DNA of 64,000 nt. It comes from Acidimicrobiales bacterium. GTDB taxonomy: Bacteria > Actinomycetota > Acidimicrobiia > Acidimicrobiales > Poriferisodalaceae. The position numbers were made by a program, and so were the translations under genes. Positions 1 to 8,375 of the stretch are shown here, one piece after another. The notes beneath the pieces are model-generated. The model made no database searches. It was not told the DNA's origin and saw only the letters and a list, made by a program, of their open reading frames with translations. Position 1 is the stretch's first letter; each line of letters starts with the position of its first letter. Location: NCBI GenBank assembly GCA_041394185.1, contig JAWKIQ010000004.1, forward strand, positions 248,001 to 312,000, given 5' to 3'.

Positions 1-676
1 AGACGAATCAGACATCAAATCCTATGACCCGAGCGCTCGGGGTGAGCGACCCCTTTGATGAGCTGAATAGATCACTAAACCCGTGAAGCATAGCAAATTC
101 CTTGACCAACATGGATCGAATATGGCTTCAATTCAGGCTGCAATTGCTCCTCGACAACTCTGGCTACTTTTGCCCGTCCACGTCGACTGTGCTCGCAGCC
201 ATTAGCAATGCTCGCTGCTGTAACGTCACCCATAGTTGCCAGCGCCTAGCATCGTCTGCGTTTGCCAGGAGGGTCGCCGGCCGGCCCGCTTCGTCACCGA
301 GCATGAGGAAGCCGAATCCGGACGAACCTCCAACCACATTGAGGCTGCCGCTGACGACCTTTCAACTATCGCCTTTGGCGATCCCCTCGCCAACTTCGAC
401 GCCACCAACCGTTACCGGTCGGGCCTGCATAAGCGGAACGACCACAACACACGCCACCGGTCGCACCCACACAAAGGAGCCTTGTGCCGCAGGCCATGAC
501 CGAAGCGGTCGTTCCTTTGTTTTACCAGATCGCTCGGACGGGGTTGCCGCCGTCTTCGTCGGGGCCGTTGTGGTGCGTGGCAGGATCGAAGTAGGTGTCG
601 TTGTCGCTTTCCCATAGCCAACATTTTTCCGCATAGCAAAACCCACCTGCTACGGGGTATTCTCGGCGCACTCGGG
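1..676. other. Gene-poor left edge, possible remnants
   Basis: I see no convincing complete gene here. On the plus strand a short open stretch runs from base 2 to a TGA at 56-58 and could be the tail of a gene outside the window. It contains the perfect palindrome CCCGAGCGCTCGGG at 28-41. The frame 236-499 (+) has fairly high third-position GC from about base 290 and a protein-like composition, so it may be a decayed coding remnant, but it has no recognisable domain. It ends inside a terminator-like hairpin at 471-520. Base composition is visibly more AT-rich than the rest of the window. Confidence 0.35.
471..524 (+). terminator. Possible Rho-independent terminator hairpin
   Basis: The outer arms ACAAAGGA (471-478) and TCCTTTGT (513-520) are perfectly complementary. 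They enclose an inner hairpin, GACCG-aag-CGGTC, at 498-510. The right arm runs into TTTA, giving a short T-rich tail on the plus strand. The 19-nt left bulge makes it imperfect. It may end transcription of a decayed plus-strand gene; a structured RNA is an alternative. Confidence 0.3.
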
Positions 677-1615
677 CTAGCTGATTCGTCCCGGCCTATT
701 CAAATAAGTTCGAAGCCTTGCGTTCAACTCACTCAGTTCATGGTCTCGGTCTCCCGTTCTTGCCTGAAGGGTTATAACCGATCCAGGTCCAAGCACCAGA
801 GAGAGCAGGCCAGATTCATCAGACGTCAGTCTGATCGCCTCGGAATCGAGTTCGCGAACTGGCAAACGAAGTGAAGCTGGCTTCTCGCCAAGAGGTGAAA
901 CTACCAGACGGTCTCCGTGGACTGCCAGGGCCCCAAACCGATAGTAGAGGTAGGAGCGTCCGAGCATGTAGGGGAGGAATCCTGCTCCAATTGCCGCGAA
1001 GAGTCGTGCCATCACCCTGAACTTGATCGAGGGGTCGTCCCACATCACCCCCGCCATCAACAATGCAAGCGGGCACGCGATCAGATGAAGGACGACTCCA
1101 ACATTGCTGACTTTTACCAGTCTGTGACTGCTATGCGCCATCTCGTCCTCAAGAACTGGAATATGGAATAAACGTAGCATGTTGCACCGAACTGTGTTGA
1201 CCAATGGCCTGAATAGTTCAGTAGCGATTTGCTCGTATTTTCGAATCACGGTGCCATTGAGCGCGGTCAGCAGAACTAGTCGACCTTCGTCGTCGGTTTC
1301 AATCTTGACATTAGGAAATTCAAGTCTGTTGATCGGAATGCGCACAGAGGCCAGGTTCTCTTTCCACGGTGTGACTACAACTTTGCCGTCCGAAACAAAC
1401 AGACTTCCGCAGGTGTGGTATCGACGCTCTAGTAGGAGTGTGTAAGGAAAGAAGACCACTCCCAGGAAGGCGAACATTCGAGCCATCGAGCTGAACTTGG
1501 TGGACTCGTCATCCCACATCATCCATGCGCCGACAAGAAGGGCGGGACATACGAGGATATGGAGCGCAACCTGGAAAGGGCTGGAATCTGCGATCTTGAC
1601 CGGATTCTTGAACAT
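677..1615 (-). CDS. Internally duplicated membrane protein of unknown function
   Basis: The 312-aa product is two copies of one unit, about residues 16-140 and 174-305. Each copy has a hydrophobic hairpin (VALHILVCPALL / VVLHLIACPLAL, then the shared MWDD-S-KF, then a second hydrophobic stretch with FFPY or FLPY). A short cytosolic-looking beta domain with a VV-(T/S)-P-x-x-E motif follows. This predicts about four membrane segments and two PH-like beta domains, though that fold is inference. I chose the ATG at 1615 because AAGGA lies 11 nt upstream; an upstream ATG at 1699 adds 28 non-hydrophobic residues. I do not recognise the family. The gene is more AT-rich than most of the window. Confidence 0.7.
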   Translation of the reverse strand: MFKNPVKIADSSPFQVALHILVCPALLVGAWMMWDDESTKFSSMARMFAFLGVVFFPYTLLLERRYHTCGSLFVSDGKVVVTPWKENLASVRIPINRLEFPNVKIETDDEGRLVLLTALNGTVIRKYEQIATELFRPLVNTVRCNMLRLFHIPVLEDEMAHSSHRLVKVSNVGVVLHLIACPLALLMAGVMWDDPSIKFRVMARLFAAIGAGFLPYMLGRSYLYYRFGALAVHGDRLVVSPLGEKPASLRLPVRELDSEAIRLTSDESGLLSLVLGPGSVITLQARTGDRDHELSELNARLRTYLNRPGRIS

Positions 1616-2110
1616 ACTCGTGTGAGTCCTTAGCCAGTAGGCGCCCTGCGGTGAGCGAGGACTGATCGGTCGAGGTTTCCGGGCGCGGAGCAGGAGCAAC
1701 TGCGAATCTGAGGGTGTCTAAACCGCTCGCATTCTGAGGTGCCCTTGCCGGGTTCAACCCTACGCGCGGCGTGCGAGCTGCTGGTCGGCTTCTTGACTAC
1801 TTAGATCATTGAGCGCCAGCCCCCCGATGACCCGAACCGAGACCCCGACCTCCAAGTCACCGGGATCCACCTGACCAAGATCGTCCGAGCAGCCCAGGCT
1901 GATGCAACCCCCTTCCGGCGAGGGTCTCAGCGCCGGGGCAATTGGAAGAGAACAACTGATCGCTTAGATCTCAAAACCGCGAGGTGCCTGTAGTCGATCC
2001 GACTTCGACGCCGATGAGGTCTGGACGAGGCAGTGTCGTCGCTGCTCACGTGAGTCCCACAAGCCAGAGAGCGTCGGGCCCAGTTCGCAAGTGGGTGACA
2101 GAATAGTTCC
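1616..2110. other. Intergenic stretch with a possible coding relic
   Basis: This 495-bp stretch separates the membrane protein gene from the DUF1877 gene. One plus-strand frame, about 1815-1992 and ending at a TAG after 1989, reads as coding-like sequence (including DLQVTGIHLTKIVRAAQ). It lacks a plausible start or a recognisable domain, so it may be the tail of a decayed gene. I checked GGGTTCAACCC near 1750 as a possible tRNA T-arm, but no cloverleaf forms around it. No promoter stands out for either flanking gene. Confidence 0.3.
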
Positions 2111-2566
2111 GTGGGTATGCGCGTTCGGATGGTTGTGGTGAGTCCTCGACAGATCGGCGAGTTCGGGGAGTGGGACGAAGAGCGCTTCTTTGATGTGTTC
2201 GAGACGGGGTCTGTTGTTGATATCGACAAGTCTTGGGAGGCGGCGTTTTCTTTGGTTGGTTCGATCGCTGGTACTGGGAGTGTGATGCTCGATGACGAGG
2301 CTGCGCCGGTGGGTCCTGAGATCGGGTTCTCTCCGCCGATTTTGATCTTGCCTGAACGGGTTCGGGTTATCGCCGAAGCGCTTGGTGCTGCTGATGCGGC
2401 GACGGTTGAGGACCATTGGGCACGTCTTGACAGTCCGTTCATGGACAACGGCCGGTACGTGGACGAGGAGGGTAAGGAGTACGCGATGTGGGGCTTCCGC
2501 GAGACAGCGAAGCTCCTGGGGCGGGCTGCAGCCGCGTCGAGCGGGGTTCTGTTCGCCATCTTCTAG
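2111..2566 (+). CDS. DUF1877 (YfbM-like) family protein
   Basis: The 151-aa product matches the DUF1877/YfbM pattern: an MGM-type N-terminus followed by a V-S-P segment, a central D-I-D-K-S-W motif (residues 38-43) with the following helix, and a C-terminal G-F-R-E helix. Proteins of this family are small, cytosolic and of unknown biochemical role. I prefer the GTG at 2111 because it gives the family-typical MGM start; the ATG at 2117 is the alternative. No strong ribosome binding site is visible. The gene is convergent with the next one, 44 bp away, in a region of isolated uncharacterised genes. Confidence 0.75.
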   Translation: MGMRVRMVVVSPRQIGEFGEWDEERFFDVFETGSVVDIDKSWEAAFSLVGSIAGTGSVMLDDEAAPVGPEIGFSPPILILPERVRVIAEALGAADAATVEDHWARLDSPFMDNGRYVDEEGKEYAMWGFRETAKLLGRAAAASSGVLFAIF

Positions 2567-2610
2567 CGGGGCCCCTGAGAACCGGGCCGGCCAGGTCGGG
2601 TTGCGGGTGT

Positions 2611-3462
2611 TCACTGGTCGGGTTGGCCGTCCAGTTCCTTTTCCCAGCTTGCCACCAGCTTGGTCAGTACGCGATATGTGCGACCTGTTGGGGGGTCGGC
2701 TACGGCGAGGTGCTGTTTCGCTGCTTCGATTGCTTCTCGGACGTGGGTCGTGCCTAGGACCGCGGCTCTTGGCAAGGCGTCTCTGTGTGGCGTGTGGTCG
2801 GGCATGCGTCTGAGGAGTGGTTCGACGGTGCGGAACACCAGCTCGAGGGTCTTGTGGTCGGGGTGAAGGTCGCCGCAGTCGATGATGGTCGACCCGTCGG
2901 CGTTTGTGCTGGCGAGGCCCCCTTCGTGCAGTCTTGCCAGAGCCTCCTGGTTTAGGAGTTTGGTGAGGTGGGCTGAGTAGTAGGCGAGGGGACCGTACCG
3001 GTCCACCTCGTCGGGACCGAGACCCCGGAACTCGTAGCCGAGAGCGCTGAACGGAACCCGATCCCAGGCTTTGGTCCAGCAGACCCACTGCGTCTTCACG
3101 GTCGCCAGCAGATTGAACATCTCGCGTACGTGCTCATTCTCGGTTGCGGGGTCTATGTCTTTGAGATCCGGCATCGAGACCTCCACGTTGCGGGTGCCAG
3201 CGTCCGATATCGAGATCAGTGAGGTTGGGTCTTGTTCTACGGGGTAGGGGGAAAGGGAGAGTCCGTCTGGGTTCTGTCTCCAGATCTTGATCGCACGGTC
3301 GATTGCTCTGTCGGCTGATGCCGGTCGGCCCGTGCCGTGCGCGGGATACAGGTACACCTGTGGGTACCCAGCAGCGAACCGGCTCTGCAGCCAGAACTCG
3401 AGGATGCGGCGCATCTCCGAATCCGACAGCGATTCTGAGAACCTTGCTACGAGGGAAGACAT
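2611..3462 (-). CDS. Uncharacterised protein, 283 aa
   Basis: I do not recognise a family. The product is soluble and acidic, without signal peptide or membrane segments. The middle (about residues 105-190) is rich in Trp and Tyr (TQWVCWTKAWDR, LAYYSAHLTKLL). A segment D-C-G-D-L-H-P-D-H-K near residues 196-205 has clustered Asp/His that could bind metal, but this is speculation. The C-terminal 70 residues are helical. It is transcribed away from the 669-aa DUF6933-type gene with a 109-bp divergent gap, which may hold both promoters. Reading the rival plus-strand frame back to 3287 would overlap this gene's start, so I trimmed that gene instead. Confidence 0.6.
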   Translation of the reverse strand: MSSLVARFSESLSDSEMRRILEFWLQSRFAAGYPQVYLYPAHGTGRPASADRAIDRAIKIWRQNPDGLSLSPYPVEQDPTSLISISDAGTRNVEVSMPDLKDIDPATENEHVREMFNLLATVKTQWVCWTKAWDRVPFSALGYEFRGLGPDEVDRYGPLAYYSAHLTKLLNQEALARLHEGGLASTNADGSTIIDCGDLHPDHKTLELVFRTVEPLLRRMPDHTPHRDALPRAAVLGTTHVREAIEAAKQHLAVADPPTGRTYRVLTKLVASWEKELDGQPDQ

Positions 3463-3571
3463 ACGACTCCTTTGCCCGAAACTGCTGTGTCTGGGGTGCC
3501 AGCCTGGGTTTGATCAGTCTGCGGTTCCGGGTGGGACGATCCAGCGGGTTGGTTGGCTGGCGAGGTTAGTG

Positions 3572-5581
3572 ATGACTTCGAAGTCGGCGGCGGTGCCGGA
3601 TCCGCCGGCGGACCGGGGTGCGAGAATCGGTGCTGTGTATTCGATCTGCGCCACCAAGAAGCTTCTCGATCGGGTGAAGCGCAAACCCGAGCCGGCGGTT
3701 GACGCTGGGTCGATGCTGGGGAACTGGTACGCAACGCTGATTGCGTGGCGACCACAGTTGGTGCTGCTGGTGAACGAGCACACCCTGTTCCCGGTGGTGA
3801 TGCCGCTGGCGCCTGCGGCGACCCTGGCCGAGCGGTTCCCTGCGCATCTGGGTTCGGCCCTGTTGGACGCGGGTGCGCCCACTGAGTTCGTCGACGCCGA
3901 GTCGGCAGCTATGGGGGAAGGGTCGTTCGCGAAGACCGACAGCCGCAGCGTGGTCGGCGTCATGAACGACTTCGTTCGCCTTGCAGGGGCGTGGCGCGAC
4001 CGTGGAGACGAGGGCGATCTGGCCGGTCTGTCCGGCTGGCTTGCCGAGGTGCCCTGCTCGCCGCTGTACGAGTCGCACGGTTCTCCCGATCGGGAACTGT
4101 TGGCCCTGGTCGACAGGTGGAAGGCAGGCGAACTGGTGCCCCGGCCCAGGCTGACACTCGTCAAGCCGTTGGAGGAGCAACCCGTCGCAGCGTCGGCGGC
4201 CAAGCTGGTCGCAGATCCCTGGAGGATCGTCAACCGTCGCACGCCAAACCAGCTGTCCAAACGCGACCTCGAGGACGCCTTGGAGCGGATGTACGAGCGC
4301 GATCCGGAAGGGGCACACAGGGCCGAGCAGGACTTCGACTCGATGTCGGGCGGCGAAGGGCCTTGGATGGTCCGCCAGTGGAATCTGCAGGAATGGCTGT
4401 GGGACCAGCTGACGACGAAGGTGCTGACCTACGAGCCGGACTACAAGACTCTGGCCGCCGCGGCCCTGGCAGAGCTGTTCGACGAGCTGGGTTTGGATCG
4501 CTACGCGGCGATCTGTCGCTCGGAAGCGACCGCCGAAGTGCACGCGGCGTTCGGCCGATCCAACAGGGCGGGGTATTCGGCGATGCGCAAGGCTCTCGCC
4601 GCCTCCGGCATCGAACCCACCGACACGGACACCTTCGCCTGGGGGTCGGTCATGGACACAGCAGAGTACGAAGCTCTGGCGGAGGTGCAGCTGGTACTCG
4701 AGGACGCGATTCAGAGCGGTCGGCTGCAGCCGGGAACCCGCGGATGGAAGAAGACGAAGGCCAAGATCATCGACGAGGCTCTCGACGGCAACCATCTGTA
4801 CCAGCTCGGCCAGTCGTATCGGACTGCCGTGCTGACCGAACGGATTGCGGCCTGGGTCGACGAACCAGACGGTCGCAGCCGCGAGCTCGGCCGACGGCGT
4901 GCGACCATCGCGAACCGGTTGCTCAGCCCGATCAGTCCGCCTGCCGATGTTGCCGAAGCGATGCGGCCCCTCATGTGGCTGCTGTCGGTGTTCGGCAAAC
5001 AGCAGGCACTGACCCAAGCCGGATATCTGAACCGGGCGTTCGTTCAGCAGGTGAGCGCGACGCGGCCGTGGAGTGACGCGCACGGGGCGGACCGGGTAGC
5101 CAACGCCGAGACCGACGATGTCGGCCTTCATCAGCTACGTGGGCTGCTTCAGGCTTGCGGTGCTCTGCGCAAGCGCGGGCAGATTCTCGAGCGAACGCGG
5201 CTGGGCGCCCGGATGGCCGATGACGCGGAGCTGGCATGGGCTCAGGTCGTTGCCCACTTCGGTGAGCGCCAGTGGGGCCGGTTCGTCACCGAGACGGCGG
5301 GGCTGATGCTGCTCGGCGCGGATCGCGGGCTGTCGGCTGACGACCTGATGGCCGAGGTCGCCGAGACGGCGGGTGAGATGGGATGGCGAATAGACCGAAC
5401 CGAGCCCCCAGACCAGGGCGCTGCCAGTCGGGCCTTTCGGGGCTTCGCTCTAGAAGTGCTGGGTCTGACCGTCGAGGAGGGCGACTGGGGGTCGCGCACG
5501 CTGGCTCTGACGCCGGCCGGGGAGGTGACCGTGCTGGCGATGTTGCGCCACACCGCTGCCGGTCCGCGAGGTCACAGCTAG
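3572..5581 (+). CDS. DUF6933-type N-terminus fused to pRiA4b-ORF3-associated C-terminus
   Basis: The 669-aa product starts with a DUF6933-like domain (about residues 18-160). It has the family signature ICATKKLLDRVK, a W-x-A-x-L segment, then VNEHTLFPVVMPL. The middle (about 200-450) is helical, with many Trp residues and no match I know. The C-terminal 200 residues (LHQLRGLLQACGALRKRG onward, then a long amphipathic region ending TVLAMLRH) resemble the extra C-terminal module in actinobacterial proteins annotated as plasmid pRiA4b ORF-3-like. I placed the start at the ATG at 3572, just before the DUF6933 motif, because longer forms overlap the divergent gene. Function is unknown; the last 4 nt overlap the convergent MmcQ-like gene. 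Confidence 0.65.
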   Translation: MTSKSAAVPDPPADRGARIGAVYSICATKKLLDRVKRKPEPAVDAGSMLGNWYATLIAWRPQLVLLVNEHTLFPVVMPLAPAATLAERFPAHLGSALLDAGAPTEFVDAESAAMGEGSFAKTDSRSVVGVMNDFVRLAGAWRDRGDEGDLAGLSGWLAEVPCSPLYESHGSPDRELLALVDRWKAGELVPRPRLTLVKPLEEQPVAASAAKLVADPWRIVNRRTPNQLSKRDLEDALERMYERDPEGAHRAEQDFDSMSGGEGPWMVRQWNLQEWLWDQLTTKVLTYEPDYKTLAAAALAELFDELGLDRYAAICRSEATAEVHAAFGRSNRAGYSAMRKALAASGIEPTDTDTFAWGSVMDTAEYEALAEVQLVLEDAIQSGRLQPGTRGWKKTKAKIIDEALDGNHLYQLGQSYRTAVLTERIAAWVDEPDGRSRELGRRRATIANRLLSPISPPADVAEAMRPLMWLLSVFGKQQALTQAGYLNRAFVQQVSATRPWSDAHGADRVANAETDDVGLHQLRGLLQACGALRKRGQILERTRLGARMADDAELAWAQVVAHFGERQWGRFVTETAGLMLLGADRGLSADDLMAEVAETAGEMGWRIDRTEPPDQGAASRAFRGFALEVLGLTVEEGDWGSRTLALTPAGEVTVLAMLRHTAAGPRGHS

Positions 5582-5976
5582 TGCTGCCGCGAGTCCAGTT
5601 GCGCGATCAGGCGTTTGCCTGCTGTGTTGCGGTACGACTCGTCGACCAGTTCGGCGACCTCGTCCCAGTTGGTGCCGTCGCCGAGGTCGAGGCCGATCCA
5701 TCCGCCCGGCCCCAGATAGGCGGGCACCCAGAAGCGGTCATCGGCCAGCAGAGCGGTGCGCTCGTCGGGGTCGGGCAACACAAGCACGGCCTGCTCGTGT
5801 TGTACCCACTGGCCGTCGACCTTCATCGACCCACCGAAGAACGCGAAGATCTTCTTCGTGAAGAAGGCGGGGTGACCGTGCGAGATCTTCTCCTGCGCCC
5901 CTGGCATGGCCAGGCACAGCTGGCGTAGCCGAGCGAGGATGGGATCGTCGTCGGAGAACATCAGCGGATGGCTCAT
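5578..5976 (-). CDS. MmcQ/YjbR-like protein
   Basis: The 132-aa product has the MmcQ/YjbR fold signature. An early L-C-L-A-M-P-G-A-x-E motif (residues 20-29) is followed by G-H-P-A-F-F-T-K-K-I-F-A, then a basic-acidic strand region, and YLGPGGWIGLDL near residues 87-98. The C-terminal helix ends ELVDESYRNTA, as in the family. Members are small, cytosolic and often called DNA-binding through their CyaY-like fold, but a defined role is lacking. The gene runs tail-to-tail with the DUF6933-type gene, overlapping by 4 nt, and is divergent from the P450 gene. Confidence 0.85.
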   Translation of the reverse strand: MSHPLMFSDDDPILARLRQLCLAMPGAQEKISHGHPAFFTKKIFAFFGGSMKVDGQWVQHEQAVLVLPDPDERTALLADDRFWVPAYLGPGGWIGLDLGDGTNWDEVAELVDESYRNTAGKRLIAQLDSRQH

Positions 5977-6040
5977 GATGCCGAAGGTATCGGCCTGACG
6001 TCGGCGGTGCGTCGCCGAGGCGCCGTCGCCGGCCAGCGCG

Positions 6041-6058
6041 TATAGTCGCCGCGGGAGG
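6041..6058 (+). promoter_or_regulatory. Possible -10 element and RBS of the P450 gene
   Basis: TATAGT at 6041-6046 is one base from the TATAAT consensus. It is followed by a strong Shine-Dalgarno GGGAGG at 6053-6058, six bases before the ATG at 6065. No clear -35 is present 17 bp upstream. If the -10 is real, the 5' leader would be very short. Confidence 0.35.
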
Positions 6059-6064
6059 CTTCAA

Positions 6065-7387
6065 ATGGGGGATACGAAGACAGACCGTCAGGCGTGGCTG
6101 GCCGCCAAGCCCTACCGCAATCCCGACGCCGAGCAGGCCGTGTTCGCCGGCGACGTGCCCGCGGCCGGCGACATGGCGCTGGACGAGCTGAACCCGCTGA
6201 ACCCGCACCTGTTCCACGACGACCGCTGGCACGATCATTTCGCCAGGCTGCGCCGAGAAGATCCGGTTCACTTCAACGAGTTGGGCTCGGCGGGCCGGTA
6301 CTGGTCGGTCACCCGGTGGGAAGACGTCAGGGCGGTCGACGGCGACTGGAAGACCTTCTCGTCGGCGCGCGGCATAACCATCGGCCCACCCGTGGCGATT
6401 GCGCCCGCGCTCGGCCCGCAGGCCGCCGCATTCATCTCCATGGATCCGCCCCAGCAGACCGAAGAGCGCAAGACGGTCCGCGAGATCTCTGCCCCCAGCA
6501 GCCTGCGCAACCTCGAAGGGCTGATTCGCGAGCGCACTGCCAGCGTGCTCGACTCGTTGCCAGTCGGCGAGACGTTCGACTGGGTCGAGACCGTCTCGAT
6601 CGAGTTGACCACCCTGATGCTGGCCACGCTGTTCGACTTCCCGTTGGAGGATCGGCGCAAGCTGACCCGCTGGTCCGATGTGGTCACGTCCATCGCAGAG
6701 CCCGGCGGCAAGGTCGAGACGTCGCGCCAGCGCGACGAGGAGATCGCCGAGTGCGTGGCCTACTTCGACAGGCTGTTTGCCGAGCGTCGCCAGAACCCCG
6801 GCTATGACCTGGTGTCGATGCTGGCCCACGGCGAGGCCACCCACGACAAGACGACGGCCGATCACCTGGGCAACCTGATCCTGTTGATCGTCGGCGGCAA
6901 CGACACGACCCGCAACACCATGTCGGGCAGCGTGTATGGGCTGAACAAGTTCCCCGAGCAATACGACAAGCTCACCGCCAACCCCGGCCTGATACCCAAG
7001 ATGGTGCCCGAGATCATCCGCTGGCAGACGCCGCTGTCTTACATGCGCCGCACGGCCAACTTCGATGTCGAGTTCCGCGGCAAGCAGATCAAAAAAGACG
7101 ACCAGATCTTGATGTGGTACGTCTCGGCGAACCGTGACGAGGAGATCTTCGGCGACGACGCCGACGTGATCGACATCGAACGCCCCAACGCCGACCGTCA
7201 CCTGTCGTTCGGCTACGGAGTGCATTTCTGCATGGGTAGCCGGCTCGCCGAACTGCAACTCCGCGTCCTGTGGGAAGAGATCCTGCCCAGGTTCGAGCGC
7301 ATCGAAGTGCAGGCCGAACCCGAACGCACCATGTCGTCGTTCGTGCACGGCTACACCAGCCTGCCCGTGAGGGTCAGGCGTAAGTAG
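6065..7387 (+). CDS. Cytochrome P450
   Basis: The 440-aa haem monooxygenase would insert one oxygen atom from O2 into a hydrophobic substrate, using electrons from a ferredoxin or similar partner. The I-helix motif GGNDTTR lies near residue 277 and the ExxR motif (EIIRW) near 317. The haem loop is FGYGVHFCMG with Cys389 as the axial ligand. Length is normal for a soluble bacterial class I P450. The P-L-S-Y-M-R-R-T-A segment after ExxR resembles actinobacterial sterol- or terpene-type CYPs, but I cannot name the substrate. No ferredoxin or reductase gene is adjacent. The start is well supported by GGGAGG six bases upstream. The gene converges with the dodecin-Usp fusion gene. Confidence 0.93.
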   Translation: MGDTKTDRQAWLAAKPYRNPDAEQAVFAGDVPAAGDMALDELNPLNPHLFHDDRWHDHFARLRREDPVHFNELGSAGRYWSVTRWEDVRAVDGDWKTFSSARGITIGPPVAIAPALGPQAAAFISMDPPQQTEERKTVREISAPSSLRNLEGLIRERTASVLDSLPVGETFDWVETVSIELTTLMLATLFDFPLEDRRKLTRWSDVVTSIAEPGGKVETSRQRDEEIAECVAYFDRLFAERRQNPGYDLVSMLAHGEATHDKTTADHLGNLILLIVGGNDTTRNTMSGSVYGLNKFPEQYDKLTANPGLIPKMVPEIIRWQTPLSYMRRTANFDVEFRGKQIKKDDQILMWYVSANRDEEIFGDDADVIDIERPNADRHLSFGYGVHFCMGSRLAELQLRVLWEEILPRFERIEVQAEPERTMSSFVHGYTSLPVRVRRK

Positions 7388-7393
7388 GGCTCG

Positions 7394-8110
7394 TCAGTCG
7401 CCGGGGGTGCACACGGTGACGGGCAGGTGGGTCGAACGACGCAGCCTCGATTCGAGGTCCATCCGCAGCCACTTGGAGATTCCGGCGGGCAGCGTCGACA
7501 CGATGATCTCGTCGAAACTGGAGCGGTCCATGGCCGTGCGCGCCGCGGTGTAGGGGTCGGAGCTTCCGATCTCGCTGGTGACGTCGATACCCATCTCGCG
7601 CATGGCGCCGACATGGGCCTCGAGTCGGGCTGCAGCCTCGGCCTGAGCCTCCTCCAGTTGCTGCATCACCAGGTTGGCGTCGGCAGCCAGCCCACCTACC
7701 GGATCACTGCCAGCCGCCACGCTGGCCCAGCGCGCGGCATCCGAAGTTGCAGGCACCACCAGGTGGAACTCGCACGGCCCGGCGGCCTGGCGCTCGCTGA
7801 TGGCGTTGGCGAGGTCGGGGCTGGACAGTGTCTTGTTGGCGATCACCAGATAGCGCCGGACCTGCACGGTCTGGTGATCTGTGCCGGCGACATCGCGCTC
7901 GCGGTCGAGCCGGAACGACACCTCCAACTGCACCCGGTACAGCACGATCTGGCCGCCGTCTATCAGCGCGTCTCGTCGTGTGATGGTTGCCGAACCCAGG
8001 TCGCGGATGGTCTTGGCGGCCTCGGCCACACCTCGCGTGGTGGCGTCGGCCCACGAGTGGGGTGACGCAGCGACCAGCCGGATGACCTTGCGGACCTCCG
8101 AGTCAGTCAT
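7394..8110 (-). CDS. Dodecin domain fused to Usp-like domain
   Basis: The 238-aa product has two parts. Residues 6-70 are a dodecin domain (KVIRLVAASPHSW, then GVAEAAKTIRDL, then VLYRVQLEVSFRL), the flavin-binding fold that assembles into hollow dodecamers. Residues about 85-238 look like a universal-stress-protein-type alpha/beta domain (RYLVIANKTL at the start, FDEIIVSTLPAGISKWLRMD near the end, then LPVTVCTP). I set the start at the ATG at 8110, directly before the dodecin domain. It overlaps the stop of the upstream stand-alone dodecin gene by 8 nt, so translation is probably coupled. Flavin storage tied to stress or nucleotide sensing is only inference. Confidence 0.8.
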   Translation of the reverse strand: MTDSEVRKVIRLVAASPHSWADATTRGVAEAAKTIRDLGSATITRRDALIDGGQIVLYRVQLEVSFRLDRERDVAGTDHQTVQVRRYLVIANKTLSSPDLANAISERQAAGPCEFHLVVPATSDAARWASVAAGSDPVGGLAADANLVMQQLEEAQAEAAARLEAHVGAMREMGIDVTSEIGSSDPYTAARTAMDRSSFDEIIVSTLPAGISKWLRMDLESRLRRSTHLPVTVCTPGD

Positions 8111-8315
8111 CGGACTCGTGCTTGAACGACAGCCTGATCTTGGTGTGGTAGCTGGCGACCGATCCGTCCTCGACCACCACGTCCTGCTCGACCACCTCGG
8201 CAACCCGCAGATCGCGAAGTGTCTTGGCCGCCTCGGCCACGGCGTTTTGTGTGGCCTGCTCCCACGAGTGTTCGCTGGTGCCGATCAACTCGATGACGTT
8301 GTAGATGCCCGTCAT
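8103..8315 (-). CDS. Dodecin family protein
   Basis: The 70-aa product is a canonical dodecin: NVIELIGTSEHSW, QNAVAEAAKTLRDLR, EVVEQDVVVEDG and a closing YHTKIRLSFK strand. Dodecins form dodecameric shells that bind flavin or CoA and are thought to buffer free flavin. The ATG at 8315 is preceded by GGGGAGGT, four bases after which the start follows, and it fits the usual dodecin length; a longer reading from 8354 adds an unrelated stretch. The gene lies between the MFS gene (60 bp upstream) and the dodecin-Usp fusion (8-nt overlap), probably as one transcript. Confidence 0.92.
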   Translation of the reverse strand: MTGIYNVIELIGTSEHSWEQATQNAVAEAAKTLRDLRVAEVVEQDVVVEDGSVASYHTKIRLSFKHESDD

Positions 8316-8375
8316 CTGGTACCTCCCCCTCGGGCGGCCACCCCAGCCGCACACCGGTCACTGTATGCGACTCGC

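Noticed and set aside
1745..1765. GGGTTCAACCC as a tRNA T-arm
   Set aside because: No acceptor, anticodon or D stem can be built around it.
1964..3088. Long minus-strand open frame (374 codons)
   Set aside because: It is Arg/Pro-rich, spans two better-supported genes and their intergenic gap, and shows no domain; typical of shadow frames in GC-rich DNA.
3566..5131. 521-codon minus-strand frame opposite the DUF6933-type gene
   Set aside because: The plus-strand frame has recognisable domain motifs; the antisense product is low-complexity and Arg/Gly/His-rich.
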